Notes: generated by a model from the letters alone, not told the origin. A stretch of DNA of 64,000 nt from Haloglomus salinum (GCF_024298825.1 NZ_CP101153.1:1798001-1862000), one strand, 5' to 3'. Positions 34,941 to 45,089 are shown, counted from the stretch's first letter. Program-made: numbers and translations.

Positions 34941-35579
34941 ATGAGTTCTGGCTCCGGGTATCCGTCGGTCCTCGACTACTGGTCGCGCACCTCCGCGGCG
35001 ATGGTCGAGGGGATGATTGAGGCGAACCGCGCGGCGACCACGGCGTTCACCGTGACCGCCGACTCTGACTCCGACTCCGACCCCGAGGCCGAGCGTGGCC
35101 TCCGGGCGGAGGAGCGCATCACCGCGGGCGGCGACCTCCCGGAGTGGGAGACCGATATCGAGACGGCCGGTACCAGCCGCACCCTGTCGGTCGGTGACCG
35201 TGTCCGCTTCTCGAAGCGGCTCTCCGAGGCGGATGTCGAGCGTTTCGCTGCCGCCTCCGGCGACACCAACCCCCTCCATCTCGACGAGGAGTGGGCCCAG
35301 GAGACGCGCTTCGAGGGCCGCATCGCCCACGGGACGCTCGTGGCGGGCACCATCAGCGCCGCGCTCGCGCGGCTACCGGGCGGTGTCATCTATCTCTCGC
35401 AGGACCTCGAGTTCCGCGCCCCCGTCCGCATCGGCGACCAGGTCACCGCCGACGTCGAGGTCGTCGAGGACCTCGGGAAGGACCGCTTCCGTCTCCGGAC
35501 GACCGTCGAGTCCAGCGACCGGTCGGTCATCGACGGCGAGGCCGTCGTCCTCATCGAGGACGTCCCGGACCACGACTGA
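34941..35579 (+). CDS. phaJ: MaoC-type (R)-specific enoyl-CoA hydratase
   Basis: 212 residues. An N-terminal helical part of about 90 residues with a Ser/Asp linker precedes the hotdog domain. The hydratase motif is FAAASGDTNPLHLDEEWAQETRFEGRIAHGTLVAG, containing the catalytic Asp and His. The N-terminal helix (YWSRTSAAMVEGMIEANRA) resembles a phasin-like stretch and may attach it to granules. It supplies (R)-3-hydroxyacyl-CoA from beta-oxidation. A TTTTATGA box sits about 30 bases upstream. Confidence 0.87.
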   Translation: MSSGSGYPSVLDYWSRTSAAMVEGMIEANRAATTAFTVTADSDSDSDPEAERGLRAEERITAGGDLPEWETDIETAGTSRTLSVGDRVRFSKRLSEADVERFAAASGDTNPLHLDEEWAQETRFEGRIAHGTLVAGTISAALARLPGGVIYLSQDLEFRAPVRIGDQVTADVEVVEDLGKDRFRLRTTVESSDRSVIDGEAVVLIEDVPDHD

Positions 35580-35587
35580 GACGGTTT

Positions 35588-36466
35588 TCAGGCCCCGGCC
35601 AGGAACCGTCGGACGCTCCGAGCGAACCGTTCGGGCGCCTCGCGCGGTGTCCAGTGACCACAGTCACCGAACACCTCCAGCGACGCGCCCGTCTCCTCGG
35701 CCGCCGTCACCGACCACGACGCCGGGAGCAGCGGGTCCTGCTTCCCGTGGACGAACAATGTCTCGGCGTCGAGTTCGTCCAGTCGGTCGGAGAAGTCCGT
35801 CCGGAGGCCGTCGGCCCGGAACTCGTCGCGCTGCCACGACGACACCGTCCGCCCGACGGCCGCCGACCCGACGGCCTCGTACACGTCGGCCACGAGGTCC
35901 TCGGGCGGTGCACTACCGGTCATCGTCCGCAGGTGCTCGCGCACGGCCGTCCGGCTGCTCCCGATTCCCGCCCACCAGCCCCGGTGGGCGAACGGCGTCC
36001 GGAGCATCGCCGCCGCCGCCGGTCGCCACGGCGCGTCGGCGCCCAGCCCGTAGCTGTTGACGAGGACGAGCCGGTCGGCGCCGTGCGCGAGCGCGTGGCC
36101 CAGCGCCACGCCGCCACCCATCGACACGCCGACCAGGGACGGCTGGTCCAGCCCGCGGTCCGTGACGAACTCTCGGGTCGCCCGCCGGAAGAACCGTGTC
36201 GTGTACGACAGCCGGGGCTTCTCGCTCCCCCCGTGACCGGGCAGGTCGGGGGCGTACACCCGCAGGTCCTCGGCCAGCGCCGGCAGGAGGTAGCGAAAGG
36301 AGACGTCGGCAGCGTCGAGGCCGATGCCGTGCAGGCAGACGACCGGCGGGGCGCCCTCGGGGCCGGCGACACGGTAGCGCAGCTCCGTCTCCTGGGGGTT
36401 GCCGCGCCCGTCGCCGGTCTCGACCGTCGTGTGGCGGATTTCGCCCGCGCTCGTCGAGTCGCTCAC
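35588..36466 (-). CDS. Alpha/beta-hydrolase
   Basis: 292 residues. VVCLHGIGLDAADVSFRYLL with an oxyanion loop, the nucleophile elbow GVSMGGGVALGHAL, the Asp near HGKQDPLLPASW and the His in FGDCGHWTPREAPERFA complete the fold. The substrate is unknown. It is convergent with phaJ (8-base gap), so a link with PHA turnover is possible but not shown. Confidence 0.85.
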   Translation of the reverse strand: MSDSTSAGEIRHTTVETGDGRGNPQETELRYRVAGPEGAPPVVCLHGIGLDAADVSFRYLLPALAEDLRVYAPDLPGHGGSEKPRLSYTTRFFRRATREFVTDRGLDQPSLVGVSMGGGVALGHALAHGADRLVLVNSYGLGADAPWRPAAAAMLRTPFAHRGWWAGIGSSRTAVREHLRTMTGSAPPEDLVADVYEAVGSAAVGRTVSSWQRDEFRADGLRTDFSDRLDELDAETLFVHGKQDPLLPASWSVTAAEETGASLEVFGDCGHWTPREAPERFARSVRRFLAGA

Positions 36467-36652
36467 TGGGCGGGATTGGGGCCCCGTGGCTAACCCCGTT
36501 TCGCCTCGTTACGACGCTCGATTCGATGGGTATATGCGAATCAATACGTGAACAATCTGGATTATCCGATTACGTCCGGTACTGGTATCATATACTCGAT
36601 ATCAGACTATTGTGGCGGGTCTCAGATGATTACCCTCCCGGTGCGCGGGTCG

Positions 36653-37195
36653 CTACCGGTTCACCACCAGCAGCGCCACCCGCTCGCGGACGAGTGCCGG
36701 CAGGTCGGCGTCCGTCGCCGCCAGTTCCGCGTCGTCGATGTCGAAGAACGCCCGCACCCGCGATTCGTCGTAGTCGCCCAGCGTCTCCGCGGGTTCGACC
36801 AGCTCCCGGACCGCGTCCGCGGCGGCCGCCTCGTCCGCGTCGGCGTGCTCGCTGGCTACCAGCACGACCGCTCTCGTGGCTCCCGGACTGACCCCCATCT
36901 CGAGCGCCCGGTCGATCTGCCGGCGGCCGGCCGCGTACAGCAGAACCTCGACGGCACGGCCCCGAGCGATGCCCTCGCCGCGCTCGCGCTCGCGGTCGGC
37001 GAGTTCGACGGCTCGTTCGAGGTGCCGCCGGTCGACCACGAGTCCCGCGTCGAACGCCTGCACGGTGACGCCGTCCGCGGCGACGGCGTCCAGTTCGGCG
37101 ACCAGCGCGTCCACGCCGTCGAAGACGGGGACCGCTTCGGGTGCATTCGGCTCCGCCTCACCCGCGACGTGGACGATGCCCTCGACGAGCCGCAT
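36653..37195 (-). CDS. cgi121: KEOPS complex subunit Cgi121
   Basis: 180 residues. Family features are VQAFDAGLVVDRRHLERAVELADRE and ARGRAVEVLLYAAGRRQIDRALEMGVSPG, with the C-terminal helix SRVRAFFDIDDAELAATDAD. Cgi121 binds Bud32 and the tRNA 3' end in t6A synthesis. Its ATG overlaps the Hel308 stop (TGATG), so it is translated with the helicase. This pairing is a conserved archaeal association. Confidence 0.9.
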   Translation of the reverse strand: MRLVEGIVHVAGEAEPNAPEAVPVFDGVDALVAELDAVAADGVTVQAFDAGLVVDRRHLERAVELADRERERGEGIARGRAVEVLLYAAGRRQIDRALEMGVSPGATRAVVLVASEHADADEAAAADAVRELVEPAETLGDYDESRVRAFFDIDDAELAATDADLPALVRERVALLVVNR

Positions 37196-39486
37196 CAGAA
37201 CTCACCCAGGCTGGTCTGGTCCTCGTCGTCGGTCTCGTCCAGTACGGGTGCGGCGTCCGGGTCCGGTTCCACGCCGTCCATGTCGGGGGCGGTGTGCCCG
37301 GCCGCCTCCAGCACGCTCTCGGCGGTCTTCTCGCGGCCGCGGAGTGCACCCAGCACGACCGCCTTGTTCGCGTTCCGGAGCGCCTCGCGGTCCTCGATGC
37401 CCGCCTCGAACAGCCGGCGGGCGCGCTTGCGGCCGACCCCGCGCACGCCCGCGAGGTCGACCAGTTCCTCGCGGACGCCGTGCTGGACCCGGATGCGGGC
37501 CTCTCGCACCGCGGGCGCGATACCAAGGTCGAGTTCGGCAGCGAGCTGCTCGGCCGCGCCCAGCAGCCACTCGGCGGTGTCGACCTTCCCGCGGATGTCG
37601 CCGGGGCCGACGCCGTAGCGCTCGGTGATCCGGTCCTCCTCGACCTCGTCGGCCCAGTCCTCCAGCAGCCTGGCGGTCTTGAGCGCCGAGAGCCAGTCGT
37701 CGAACGCGTCGTCGAACTCGCTGGGGAGGCGCCCGCAGAACTCCGACTCGCGCTCGTAGGCCAGTTCCGTGAACTCTTCCTGCTCGCCCGAGCGGAGATA
37801 GAGCTGGTACATGTCCGGCGTGCGCGAGACGAGGTGATAGAGGCCGAGTGCCGTCGGGCGGCCCTCCGTGGCACGGAGGCCGTCGATTATCTCGGCGGCG
37901 CTCATCGGGTCGAGGTAGAGCCGCGAGACGGTGTGGCCCATGCCGGTGGCGCTGAGGTCGTCGCCGTCGGCGTCGATGAACCCGTTGCGCTCCAGATACG
38001 CCAGCATGTCGTCCATCACCTGCTCGAGGAAGGCGTCCTCGTCGGTCTGACTGGCGTACAGGGTCTCCTCGAGGAACTCCAGCAGCCCCTCGCGCGAGTC
38101 GGCGAACCCGGAGGCGATGGTGGCGAGCAGGTGGGTCCGCATCGCCGGCTCCGCGGCCAACTTCGACTGCACGGGCTCCGGGTCGGCCCAGACGTACCGC
38201 TCGAACAGCTCGTCCAGTTCGTCGTGGCTCTTCGCCAGCAGCAGCGCCTCCCCGTACGGGTCCATCCCTGGTCGCCCCGCACGACCCATCATCTGGTGGA
38301 CCTCCAGCACCGACAGCGGCTGCATCCCACCGGCCTCGCCGGAGTAGCGTCGCCAGTCCCGCACGACGACACGCCGGGAGGGGGTGTTGACGCCCGCTGC
38401 GAGGGTGGGCGTCGCGGCGATGCACTTGACGAGGCGGTCGCGGAAGGCGTCCTCGACGAGCGAGCGCTGGTCGCTGGAGAGCCCAGCGTGGTGGAAGGCA
38501 GCCCCCTTCTCGACGGCGTCCGCGAGGTCGTCGCTGGTCTCCGTGTCGCTGGTGTCCCGGATGTCGGCGGCGACCTCGCGCAGGCGGGCGAGTTCGTCGC
38601 CGTCGAGGTGGTCGTTGGTGACGTTCGCCAGCCGTTTGGCCGCGCCCTCTGCGTTGCGGCGCGAGTTGACGAAGACGAGCGAGGAGCCGCGGCCGTCGCC
38701 GTGTCCGTCGTCGGATTCGTCGTCCGGCGTTCCGTCGCCCTCGTCCTCGTCGGGCGTCAGGGTGTCACGGACGATGGTTTCGGTGGCCTTCTCGGAGCCC
38801 TGGCTGGGGAGGTGCTCCTGACTGCCGTCGTCGAAGTGGAGCGCCTCGCCGAAGTGGACGCCCTTGCGGAGTTCGATGGGGCGCCAGTCCGAATCCACGA
38901 GAGCGGCGTCGAGCCAGTCGGCCAGCGCGTCGGCGTTGCCGATGGTCGCCGAGAGCGCCACCACCTGCAGCCCGGGGTTGATGCGCCGGAGCTTCGCGAG
39001 TGTCACCTCCAGCGTGGGCCCGCGCTGGCTGTCGTCCACGAGGTGGACCTCGTCGGCGACCACGCAGTCCAGCCGGCTCAGCCAGGAGGCGTCGTTGCGG
39101 ACCAGCGAGTCGACCTTCTCGGAGGTGGCGACGATGATGTCCTTCTCGCGGAGCCAGCGCTCCTCGGACTCGTAGTTGCCCGTCGAGACACCGATGTCGA
39201 CGCCGTAGCGCGAGAACTCCTCGAACTCGTCGCGTTTCTCGGACGCGAGCGCCCGGAGCGGGACGATGTAGAGGGCCTTCCCGCCGCGCTGCACGGCAGA
39301 GAGCATCGCGAGTTCCGCCACGAGCGTCTTGCCGGAGGCGGTGGGGACCGAGGCGACGAGCGAGTCCCCCTGCGTCACCCCCGCCTCCACCGCCTCGGCC
39401 TGGGGCGGGTACAGCTCCTCGATACCGTCCGCGCGGAGGTGCTCGGGGAGCCACTCCGGCACACCCGCGACCTCGGAGACGTTCAT
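37195..39486 (-). CDS. hel308: ATP-dependent DNA helicase Hel308
   Basis: 763 residues from the ATG giving [17 protein letters not shown]. Motifs in order: Q-motif region [12 protein letters not shown], Walker [40 protein letters not shown] and [20 protein letters not shown] winged helix, ratchet and helix-hairpin-helix ([20 protein letters not shown]) follow. The extreme C-terminus QTSLGEF looks like a PCNA-interaction motif. It unwinds lagging-strand structures at stalled forks. An acidic insert (about residues 255-285) is typical haloarchaeal. Confidence 0.95.
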   Translation of the reverse strand: MNVSEVAGVPEWLPEHLRADGIEELYPPQAEAVEAGVTQGDSLVASVPTASGKTLVAELAMLSAVQRGGKALYIVPLRALASEKRDEFEEFSRYGVDIGVSTGNYESEERWLREKDIIVATSEKVDSLVRNDASWLSRLDCVVADEVHLVDDSQRGPTLEVTLAKLRRINPGLQVVALSATIGNADALADWLDAALVDSDWRPIELRKGVHFGEALHFDDGSQEHLPSQGSEKATETIVRDTLTPDEDEGDGTPDDESDDGHGDGRGSSLVFVNSRRNAEGAAKRLANVTNDHLDGDELARLREVAADIRDTSDTETSDDLADAVEKGAAFHHAGLSSDQRSLVEDAFRDRLVKCIAATPTLAAGVNTPSRRVVVRDWRRYSGEAGGMQPLSVLEVHQMMGRAGRPGMDPYGEALLLAKSHDELDELFERYVWADPEPVQSKLAAEPAMRTHLLATIASGFADSREGLLEFLEETLYASQTDEDAFLEQVMDDMLAYLERNGFIDADGDDLSATGMGHTVSRLYLDPMSAAEIIDGLRATEGRPTALGLYHLVSRTPDMYQLYLRSGEQEEFTELAYERESEFCGRLPSEFDDAFDDWLSALKTARLLEDWADEVEEDRITERYGVGPGDIRGKVDTAEWLLGAAEQLAAELDLGIAPAVREARIRVQHGVREELVDLAGVRGVGRKRARRLFEAGIEDREALRNANKAVVLGALRGREKTAESVLEAAGHTAPDMDGVEPDPDAAPVLDETDDEDQTSLGEF

Positions 39487-39629
39487 TGTCGGTGGGTGGG
39501 TCGTCCTGCGTTTTAAACTGTCGTGGGCGACCGCTCGCCCGCGGGCGCCGCCCTCCACGACATCTCACATCCCGAACAGAAATCCCCTTCAGCGGCCGCT
39601 TATGGGGGTGGCTGTCCTGTACACGTCCA

Positions 39630-41024
39630 ATGCGTCCCCGCGAACTCGTCGGCCTCCTCCGCAACCGCGACTTCGCGCTGCTGGTCGGCGGGCGCCTCGT
39701 CACGAACGCCGGCGACAGCCTCTACTACATCGCGGCGATGTGGCTCGTCTACGACCTGACCGGCTCGGAACTGTACACGGGCATCGCGGGCTTCCTGACG
39801 ATGGCGCCCGCGGCGCTCCAGTTCCTGTTCGGCCCCCTCGTCGACCGGACGCCGCTGGGCCCGCTGCTGGTCGGCACACAGGTCGTGCAGGGCCTGCTCG
39901 TGCTCGTCGTCCCCATCGCCCACTTCTTCGATATGCTCTCCGTGTGGGTCGTACTGGTCGTGATGCCGTTGCTGTCGCTGCTCAACCAGCCCGTCTATCC
40001 CGCGCAGTCGGCCGCCCTCCCGCGCATCGTCGACCGCGAGGAGCTCGTTGGCGCGAACTCCGTCCTGACCATCGCCTACCAGGGTGTCGACGCCGGCTTC
40101 AACGCCCTCGGTGGCATCGTCGTCGCGGCGTTCGGTGCCGTCACGCTGTTCCTCGTCGACTCGGTCACGTTCGCGGTCGCGACACTGCTGTTCCTGGGGC
40201 TGGACATCCCCGCGGCCGGCGCGGGCGACATCGAGGACGAGAGCGAGGATGTCGGCGACGAGGACGGTGAGGGCGCGCCGGGTGACGGGGAGACGACGTC
40301 CGACTCCGCGGACCCGGCGGCCGTCCCGGACGGCGGGACGGACCCCGACACGGACGACGGCCACACCGACGATAGCGACGAGGCCGACCGCGACGGCTGG
40401 GACGGCTACCTCGCGGACCTCCGCGAGGGCATCGGCTTCCTCCGTGGGACCGTCGTCGCCAAGCTCACGCTCGGGGTCATCATCGTCAACTTCGCGTTCG
40501 GTGGCGTGATGGCTGTCCTTCCATCGTACGGCGACAGCTTCGGCGGCGCGGGCGCCTACGGCCTGCTCGCGGCCGCCGTCGGCGTCGGGATGCTGACCGG
40601 CTCGCTCGTCGGCAACCTCGTCGAGGAGTGGCCGTTCGGCTACGTCGTCAGCGGCGGGATGGGGCTGGGCGCGGTGCTGTGGACCGCCGCCATCACCGTC
40701 GACACGATGCCCGCGACGCCCGTCCTCCTCGCGCTCGCCCTGGTGCCCGCGGGGACGATGAACGTCCTCGTCTTCTCGCTGGTCCAGGCGGTCGTCCCGG
40801 ACCGGCTGCTCGGGCGCGCGATGTCGGTCATCATGAGCGGTGCGACCGTGATGACGCCCGTCGGCGCGCTGGTCGGGGGCGCGGTCGCCGACGCCACCTC
40901 GCCCGGCCTCGTGCTGTACGGGAACGCGGTGGCGACGGCGCTGTTCGCGCTGTACGTCTTCGCGGTGCCGAGCCTCCGGCGCATCCCGCGCGTGGGCTCG
41001 GTCTCGACGCTCTCGGCGGAGTAG
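39630..41024 (+). CDS. Major facilitator superfamily transporter
   Basis: 464 residues from the ATG giving MRPRELVGLLRNRDFALLVG. The pattern RNRDFALLVGGRLVTNAGDSLYYIAAMWLVYDLTGS is that of MFS drug-efflux-like (MFS_3) proteins. About 11-12 helices are present, with an acidic cytoplasmic loop of about 80 residues in the middle. The substrate is unknown. Confidence 0.85.
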   Translation: MRPRELVGLLRNRDFALLVGGRLVTNAGDSLYYIAAMWLVYDLTGSELYTGIAGFLTMAPAALQFLFGPLVDRTPLGPLLVGTQVVQGLLVLVVPIAHFFDMLSVWVVLVVMPLLSLLNQPVYPAQSAALPRIVDREELVGANSVLTIAYQGVDAGFNALGGIVVAAFGAVTLFLVDSVTFAVATLLFLGLDIPAAGAGDIEDESEDVGDEDGEGAPGDGETTSDSADPAAVPDGGTDPDTDDGHTDDSDEADRDGWDGYLADLREGIGFLRGTVVAKLTLGVIIVNFAFGGVMAVLPSYGDSFGGAGAYGLLAAAVGVGMLTGSLVGNLVEEWPFGYVVSGGMGLGAVLWTAAITVDTMPATPVLLALALVPAGTMNVLVFSLVQAVVPDRLLGRAMSVIMSGATVMTPVGALVGGAVADATSPGLVLYGNAVATALFALYVFAVPSLRRIPRVGSVSTLSAE

Positions 41025-41051
41025 TGGAGTGGCGACGGACGGCCGTCCGCC

Positions 41052-42500
41052 TCAGAATATCTCGTCGACGTCGATGAACGCCCCGTCGCGTGCGCCGCGG
41101 ACGGTGACGTTCTGGCCCAGCGTCACGTCCGCGTCGCCGCGCAGTTTGACCGTCTCCTCGCCGTCGTCGACCTTGACCGGGTCGCCCGTCTGGACGACCG
41201 TCCCCGTGAACTCGACCGTGCCCGCGTTGGCGGTCTCGGCGGCAGCGTCCCCGCCGGCTCCGCCCTCGCTGCCGGCGTCGGTGCTCGCGTCGCTCCCGCC
41301 ATCGTCGGCGAAGGCACCCAGCCCGGTCTCCTCGTCCGCGCCAGCGTCGTCCGCTGTCGCGCCCTCGGCGTCCGAGTCGCTCTGTGTCGCCGAGAGCCCG
41401 CCCTCCAGGTGGGTGACGGTCGACTGCCAGCCGGCCGACGCCTCGAGGTCGTCCTGCCAGCCGTCCTGTATCTCGACCTCGGCGGCGAGCACCTCGTCGC
41501 CGGGCCCGATGTCGAGGTCGGCCTTGTCGCCCCAGAGCGCGACCCGGATATCGCCGCTCCCGTCCTGCAGGCGGACGTTCCGGACCTGTCCCTCGCTGCC
41601 GTCGTCGCGGTCGAAGGTCCGCTTCGGGTCCGCCGAGCGGACGACGCCGGCGATGTCGACCGTCTCCCCGATGTCGACCGCATCGATGTCCGTCGTCTCC
41701 GGGACGAACTCCACGTCGGCGTCGACGGCCTCGACCGCGCTCCGGTCGTTGACGTGGAGTTCGAGGTTGCCATCGCGCTCGCGGACGTAGCCATCGACGA
41801 TTTCGACGGTGTCGCCCGGCTCGAACTCCTCGATGAGTTCGGTCTGCTCGTCCCAGAGCGTGACGCGCAGGCGGCCGGTCTCGTCGCCGATGACGAGGTT
41901 GCCGACGCGGCCCTCGCTGCCGTCGTCGCGGTCGAACGTGCGGACGGCCTCCGTGTCCAGCACCACGCCGTCGACGGTCACGTCGGACTGGCCCATCGCG
42001 AGCGAGTCGATGCTGACCCCGCCCTCGAGGTCGACGTCGAGTTCGGCCTCCTCGTCGACCTCGACGCGGTCGGCGCTCACCTCCAGGCCGCTGTAGCCGT
42101 CCTTCGGTCGGCCCTTGATGCGCAGGACCTGTCCCGGCTCCAGTTCCTCGGTCGCGGCGGCGGCGTCCTCGTCCCACATGGCGAGGCGGACGTGGCCGGT
42201 CTCGTCGGCGACCTCGACGTTGACGACCCGGCCCTCGGCGTCCTCCTCGTCGCGCTCGAACGTCCGCAGGTCACCGACGGAGACGACCTTTCCGAGGAAC
42301 TGTACCTCCTCCATCCCCGGCTCGATATCCGCGATGCCCTCGACCTCGCTCTCGCCGAGGTCCTCGGCGATGAGCATGGCCGCGACCTCCTCGTCGACGA
42401 GCCCGCCCATCTCCTCGACCTTGGCCTCGACGGCCTCGCGGAACTCCTCCTCCTCGATGTCCGCGTCGATGTCCGCGTAGATGTCCTCGATGGCGCCCAT
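41052..42500 (-). CDS. rpa: Replication protein A-type single-stranded DNA-binding protein
   Basis: 482 residues from the ATG giving MGAIEDIYADIDADIEEEEF; a GTG/ATG further upstream would add a disordered 36 residues. Three repeated OB-folds of about 105 residues are evident (each with a TFxRDxxxxGRVxNxxxxDETGxxRxxLW segment), followed by an acidic linker and a fourth short OB-fold ending AFIDVDEIF. It lacks the zinc finger of some archaeal RPAs. It protects ssDNA in replication and repair. Confidence 0.92.
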   Translation of the reverse strand: MGAIEDIYADIDADIEEEEFREAVEAKVEEMGGLVDEEVAAMLIAEDLGESEVEGIADIEPGMEEVQFLGKVVSVGDLRTFERDEEDAEGRVVNVEVADETGHVRLAMWDEDAAAATEELEPGQVLRIKGRPKDGYSGLEVSADRVEVDEEAELDVDLEGGVSIDSLAMGQSDVTVDGVVLDTEAVRTFDRDDGSEGRVGNLVIGDETGRLRVTLWDEQTELIEEFEPGDTVEIVDGYVRERDGNLELHVNDRSAVEAVDADVEFVPETTDIDAVDIGETVDIAGVVRSADPKRTFDRDDGSEGQVRNVRLQDGSGDIRVALWGDKADLDIGPGDEVLAAEVEIQDGWQDDLEASAGWQSTVTHLEGGLSATQSDSDAEGATADDAGADEETGLGAFADDGGSDASTDAGSEGGAGGDAAAETANAGTVEFTGTVVQTGDPVKVDDGEETVKLRGDADVTLGQNVTVRGARDGAFIDVDEIF

Positions 42501-42671
42501 CCTTGTCTCATCCGGGGTGGCGGTTCCGTTAAGCGTTGCCGTCCGGTCCGCGTCCGGTTGCCCCTCACTCTCGGCGTCGGGGCGCTCCTCGGCCGTCTCC
42601 GGTTCCATACGGCTGCTGCTGCGGCTTCCGGTATGAAGTTGGGGCCGGCGTGCCGGCGATCGGATGGCCCC

Positions 42672-43268
42672 CTACGGCCAGCTCGACTCCTGCCAGCTGC
42701 CGTCCTCGTAGGCGACGATGGTGTCGAACAGCGAGGTGAGGGTGGCGATGGTTCGGTCGTCGTGCTGGTCCGGGTCGAGGTGGTAGTGTGCGGTCGCGCC
42801 GGTCGCTTTCACGCGGTTGACGAGGACGTGGAGGAAGCGGAACGCACGCTTCAGCTCGACGTGCTCCAGCAGGACGGTCAGGGACTCGAAGATGAGGAGC
42901 GACCCGGTCCCCCAGTCGGTGAGACGTTCGCTGACGGTGATTCCGAGCCCCGTCAGGTCTGCCGGCTCCTCGACGATGCGCTCGATATCGGGGTAGCTCC
43001 CTGTCCCGTCCCGCTCGGTCTCCTCGACCAACACGGTCGTTTCCGGCGGGCCACCGTTCATCTCCCAGCCGTCCAGCCAGCGTGCGGGGTCGTCGGCGTA
43101 GGAGACGACCAGCAGGTTCGACAGGTCGGGTGCGACGAGTTCGTCGAGATACGAGACCCGGGCGTCGCTATCCAGCCGCCCGGAGAGGACCAGCACGTTC
43201 GCCGCGTCGGCGAGCTTGGGGTCGTCGCTGCTCGACTCCCCCGCACCGGCCGATTCCCCCGCCGACAT
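42672..43268 (-). CDS. DUF7504-type (KaiC/RecA-fold-like) haloarchaeal protein
   Basis: 198 residues from the ATG giving MSAGESAGAG. The core NVLVLSGRLDSDARVSYLDELV, LLVVSYADDPARWLDGWE, TGLGITVSERL, GSLLIFESLTVLLEHVELKRAFRFLHVLVNRVKATGATAHYHLDPDQHDDRTIATLTSLFD is the haloarchaeal RecA-like fold without a working P-loop. The C-terminal IVAYEDG is typical. It may act in signalling, but no function is established that I can name. Confidence 0.7.
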   Translation of the reverse strand: MSAGESAGAGESSSDDPKLADAANVLVLSGRLDSDARVSYLDELVAPDLSNLLVVSYADDPARWLDGWEMNGGPPETTVLVEETERDGTGSYPDIERIVEEPADLTGLGITVSERLTDWGTGSLLIFESLTVLLEHVELKRAFRFLHVLVNRVKATGATAHYHLDPDQHDDRTIATLTSLFDTIVAYEDGSWQESSWP

Positions 43269-43469
43269 CACATGAGCGATACCGACCCCGTCGGTATAAA
43301 CACGGTGCTTATCGAGCCGCCATAAGGGGCCGGGTTCGGCCGGTTCTCGCTCCGCTGAGCGTTCAGACTGGCGAACTGCTCCGGGGCGTTCCAGCGGCGG
43401 TCGTGCCGTTCGACGCTCGAACGGCCGTTTCGAAACCCCTATACGAACGTCCGCGCTACCCGTGAGTGA

Positions 43470-43542
43470 GTCCGGTTAGGGTAGTGGACTATCCTCTTGG
43501 CTTGCGGAGCCAGGGACCAGCGTTCAAATCGCTGACCGGACG
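43470..43542 (+). tRNA. tRNA-Arg (anticodon GCG)
   Basis: The acceptor stem is GTCCGGT with ACCGGAC, followed by discriminator G43542. The anticodon stem TTGGC/GCCAG frames a loop TTGCGGA with anticodon GCG at 43504-43506, reading CGC/CGU. The T arm is CAGCG-TTCAAAT-CGCTG. The D arm has the GG pair (AGTGGACTA). No intron and no encoded CCA. Confidence 0.93.
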
Positions 43543-43675
43543 TAGACTTCTCCGAGCGTAACCCGGCGAGCGCCGGCCGTGGCTCTCGCCGTGCCGGGTC
43601 GTCCACGGGTATTTATGTCCGGTTGCGCTCCCGGCTCCCACGACCGTTTTCACCGTCCGCGCCGAACCACCGCCC

Positions 43676-44347
43676 GTGACCGACGACGCCGGCGGTGACC
43701 CGGCGGGCGCGCCCGATGCCGAGGCACACCTCCACGCCGGCGTCGCCGTGTTCAACGCCGGCGCGTACCTCGCTGCCCACGACCCCTGGGAGGCCGCGTG
43801 GCTCGGCCTCGACGAGGGGCCGGACGAGCGACTCCTCCACGGACTTATCCAGGTCGCTGCCGGAACGCACCACACCCGTACGGGGAACGTCGAGGGCGCG
43901 ACGACGCTCGCGGCCAGCGCCCGCGACTATCTCGACGGACTCGACGGCCATCGTGGCGTCGCGCTCGCTCCCGTCCGCGAGTGGCTGGACGCGATAGCGG
44001 CCGACCCCGTCACGACCGGGGAGCGTGACCCGCCACGGATTCGGGTCGGCGGCGTCGCGCTCGCCCCCGGCGACCTCGAGTTCCCCGCGGCCGCCGTTGC
44101 CGGCCCCGAACTCGCCGCGGCCCGGGGGAACGACGAGGCCGCGGACCTGTTGCGGCGGGCGGCCGCGTTCGGCCACGCGGACCTCGCCGACGGGAAGACG
44201 GGCAGCCCGTTCGTGGCGCTCACGCTGGAGGTTCTCGACCCGGACCGCCCCGACGCCCCGCCGCTCGGCCGCCTGCGCGACCACGTCCAGCGCCGCGAAC
44301 AGCGCGAGAACGATGTGGCCGGGCTGTTCGAGACGGACGGGGAGTAG
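43676..44347 (+). CDS. DUF309 family protein
   Basis: 223 residues with a GTG start. HLHAGVAVFNAGAYLAAHDPWEAAWLG is the DUF309 motif HxxxxxFNxGxYxxAHxxWExxW, and LLHGLIQVAAGTHHTRTGN completes the helical bundle with several His residues that could bind metal or form a hydrolase site. The second half is an Ala-rich helical region specific to haloarchaea. Function unknown. Confidence 0.83.
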   Translation: MTDDAGGDPAGAPDAEAHLHAGVAVFNAGAYLAAHDPWEAAWLGLDEGPDERLLHGLIQVAAGTHHTRTGNVEGATTLAASARDYLDGLDGHRGVALAPVREWLDAIAADPVTTGERDPPRIRVGGVALAPGDLEFPAAAVAGPELAAARGNDEAADLLRRAAAFGHADLADGKTGSPFVALTLEVLDPDRPDAPPLGRLRDHVQRREQRENDVAGLFETDGE

Positions 44348-44431
44348 CAACCCACCGAACTAGTCGGAAATTACACGCCTTTATTGGGATATACTCGATA
44401 TATATATAGATAATGATGTTCTCCTGGCCCT

Positions 44432-44941
44432 TCAGGTAGATTCCTTCCGCTTCTCGATGTCGAGCGTCTCGCCGTCGACGGTGGCGACCAGCATCGCCGC
44501 GATGGTCGCGGGGTCCGCGGCGGTGCAGGTGCCGGGGTTGTAGCAGGTGTAGCCCTCGTGCTCCCACTCGGCCTGCTGGTGGGTGTGCCCCGAGACGCCG
44601 ACCGTGAGCCGGTCGTCGTCGGCGTGCTCGGCGACGATACCGCCGACGCGCTCCTCGTAGCCCGCGATGTCGCCGGTGCCGTGGGTGACGACGAACCGGA
44701 CCCCCTCGACGTCCAGCGTGGCGACCTCGGGCACATCGAGGTCCGGCGGGTCGATGTTGCCGAGGACCGCGGTGAGGTCGGGCGTCACCTCCTGCACCCG
44801 GTCGTACGAGTCGTACGTGTCGAAGTCGCCGGCGTGGATGGCGAGGTCGGCCGCATCGAGTTCGTCGAGGACCCAGGCGGGAATCTCGCTCGCGCGGGAC
44901 GGGATGTGGGTGTCGCTGATGATGGCGACGCGGGTGGACAT
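44432..44941 (-). CDS. YfcE/MJ0936-type metallophosphoesterase
   Basis: 169 residues. The dinuclear metal site is readable: ISDTHIP (Asp, His), IHAGDFD, LGNID, THGTG and SGHTHQQAEW. This is a small calcineurin-fold phosphoesterase. Relatives hydrolyse phosphodiesters; the physiological substrate is unknown. A run of TATA repeats after its stop, toward 44395, may serve as terminator for both convergent genes. Confidence 0.9.
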   Translation of the reverse strand: MSTRVAIISDTHIPSRASEIPAWVLDELDAADLAIHAGDFDTYDSYDRVQEVTPDLTAVLGNIDPPDLDVPEVATLDVEGVRFVVTHGTGDIAGYEERVGGIVAEHADDDRLTVGVSGHTHQQAEWEHEGYTCYNPGTCTAADPATIAAMLVATVDGETLDIEKRKEST

Positions 44942-45089
44942 GGTCGGATGGGACTGTCGGCGTGAGCCGTGAAAAGTGTGCGTCCGTCGGATGGGTGGTC
45001 AGGGAGGCTGGGTCGCGATAGGGTGGTCGTGCGTGGTTACAGATTGGTTCCGGTGAGCGTTGAGACGCCAGCACCGACCGGACCCTGTT

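Noticed and set aside
43470-43542. tRNA-Arg as integration site of an element
   Set aside because: No integrase and no repeated 3' tRNA fragment lie nearby, and neighbouring genes are conserved chromosomal ones.
44380-44415. TATA-repeat run as a promoter
   Set aside because: It lies between two convergent genes downstream of both stops, so an AT-rich terminator is the better reading.
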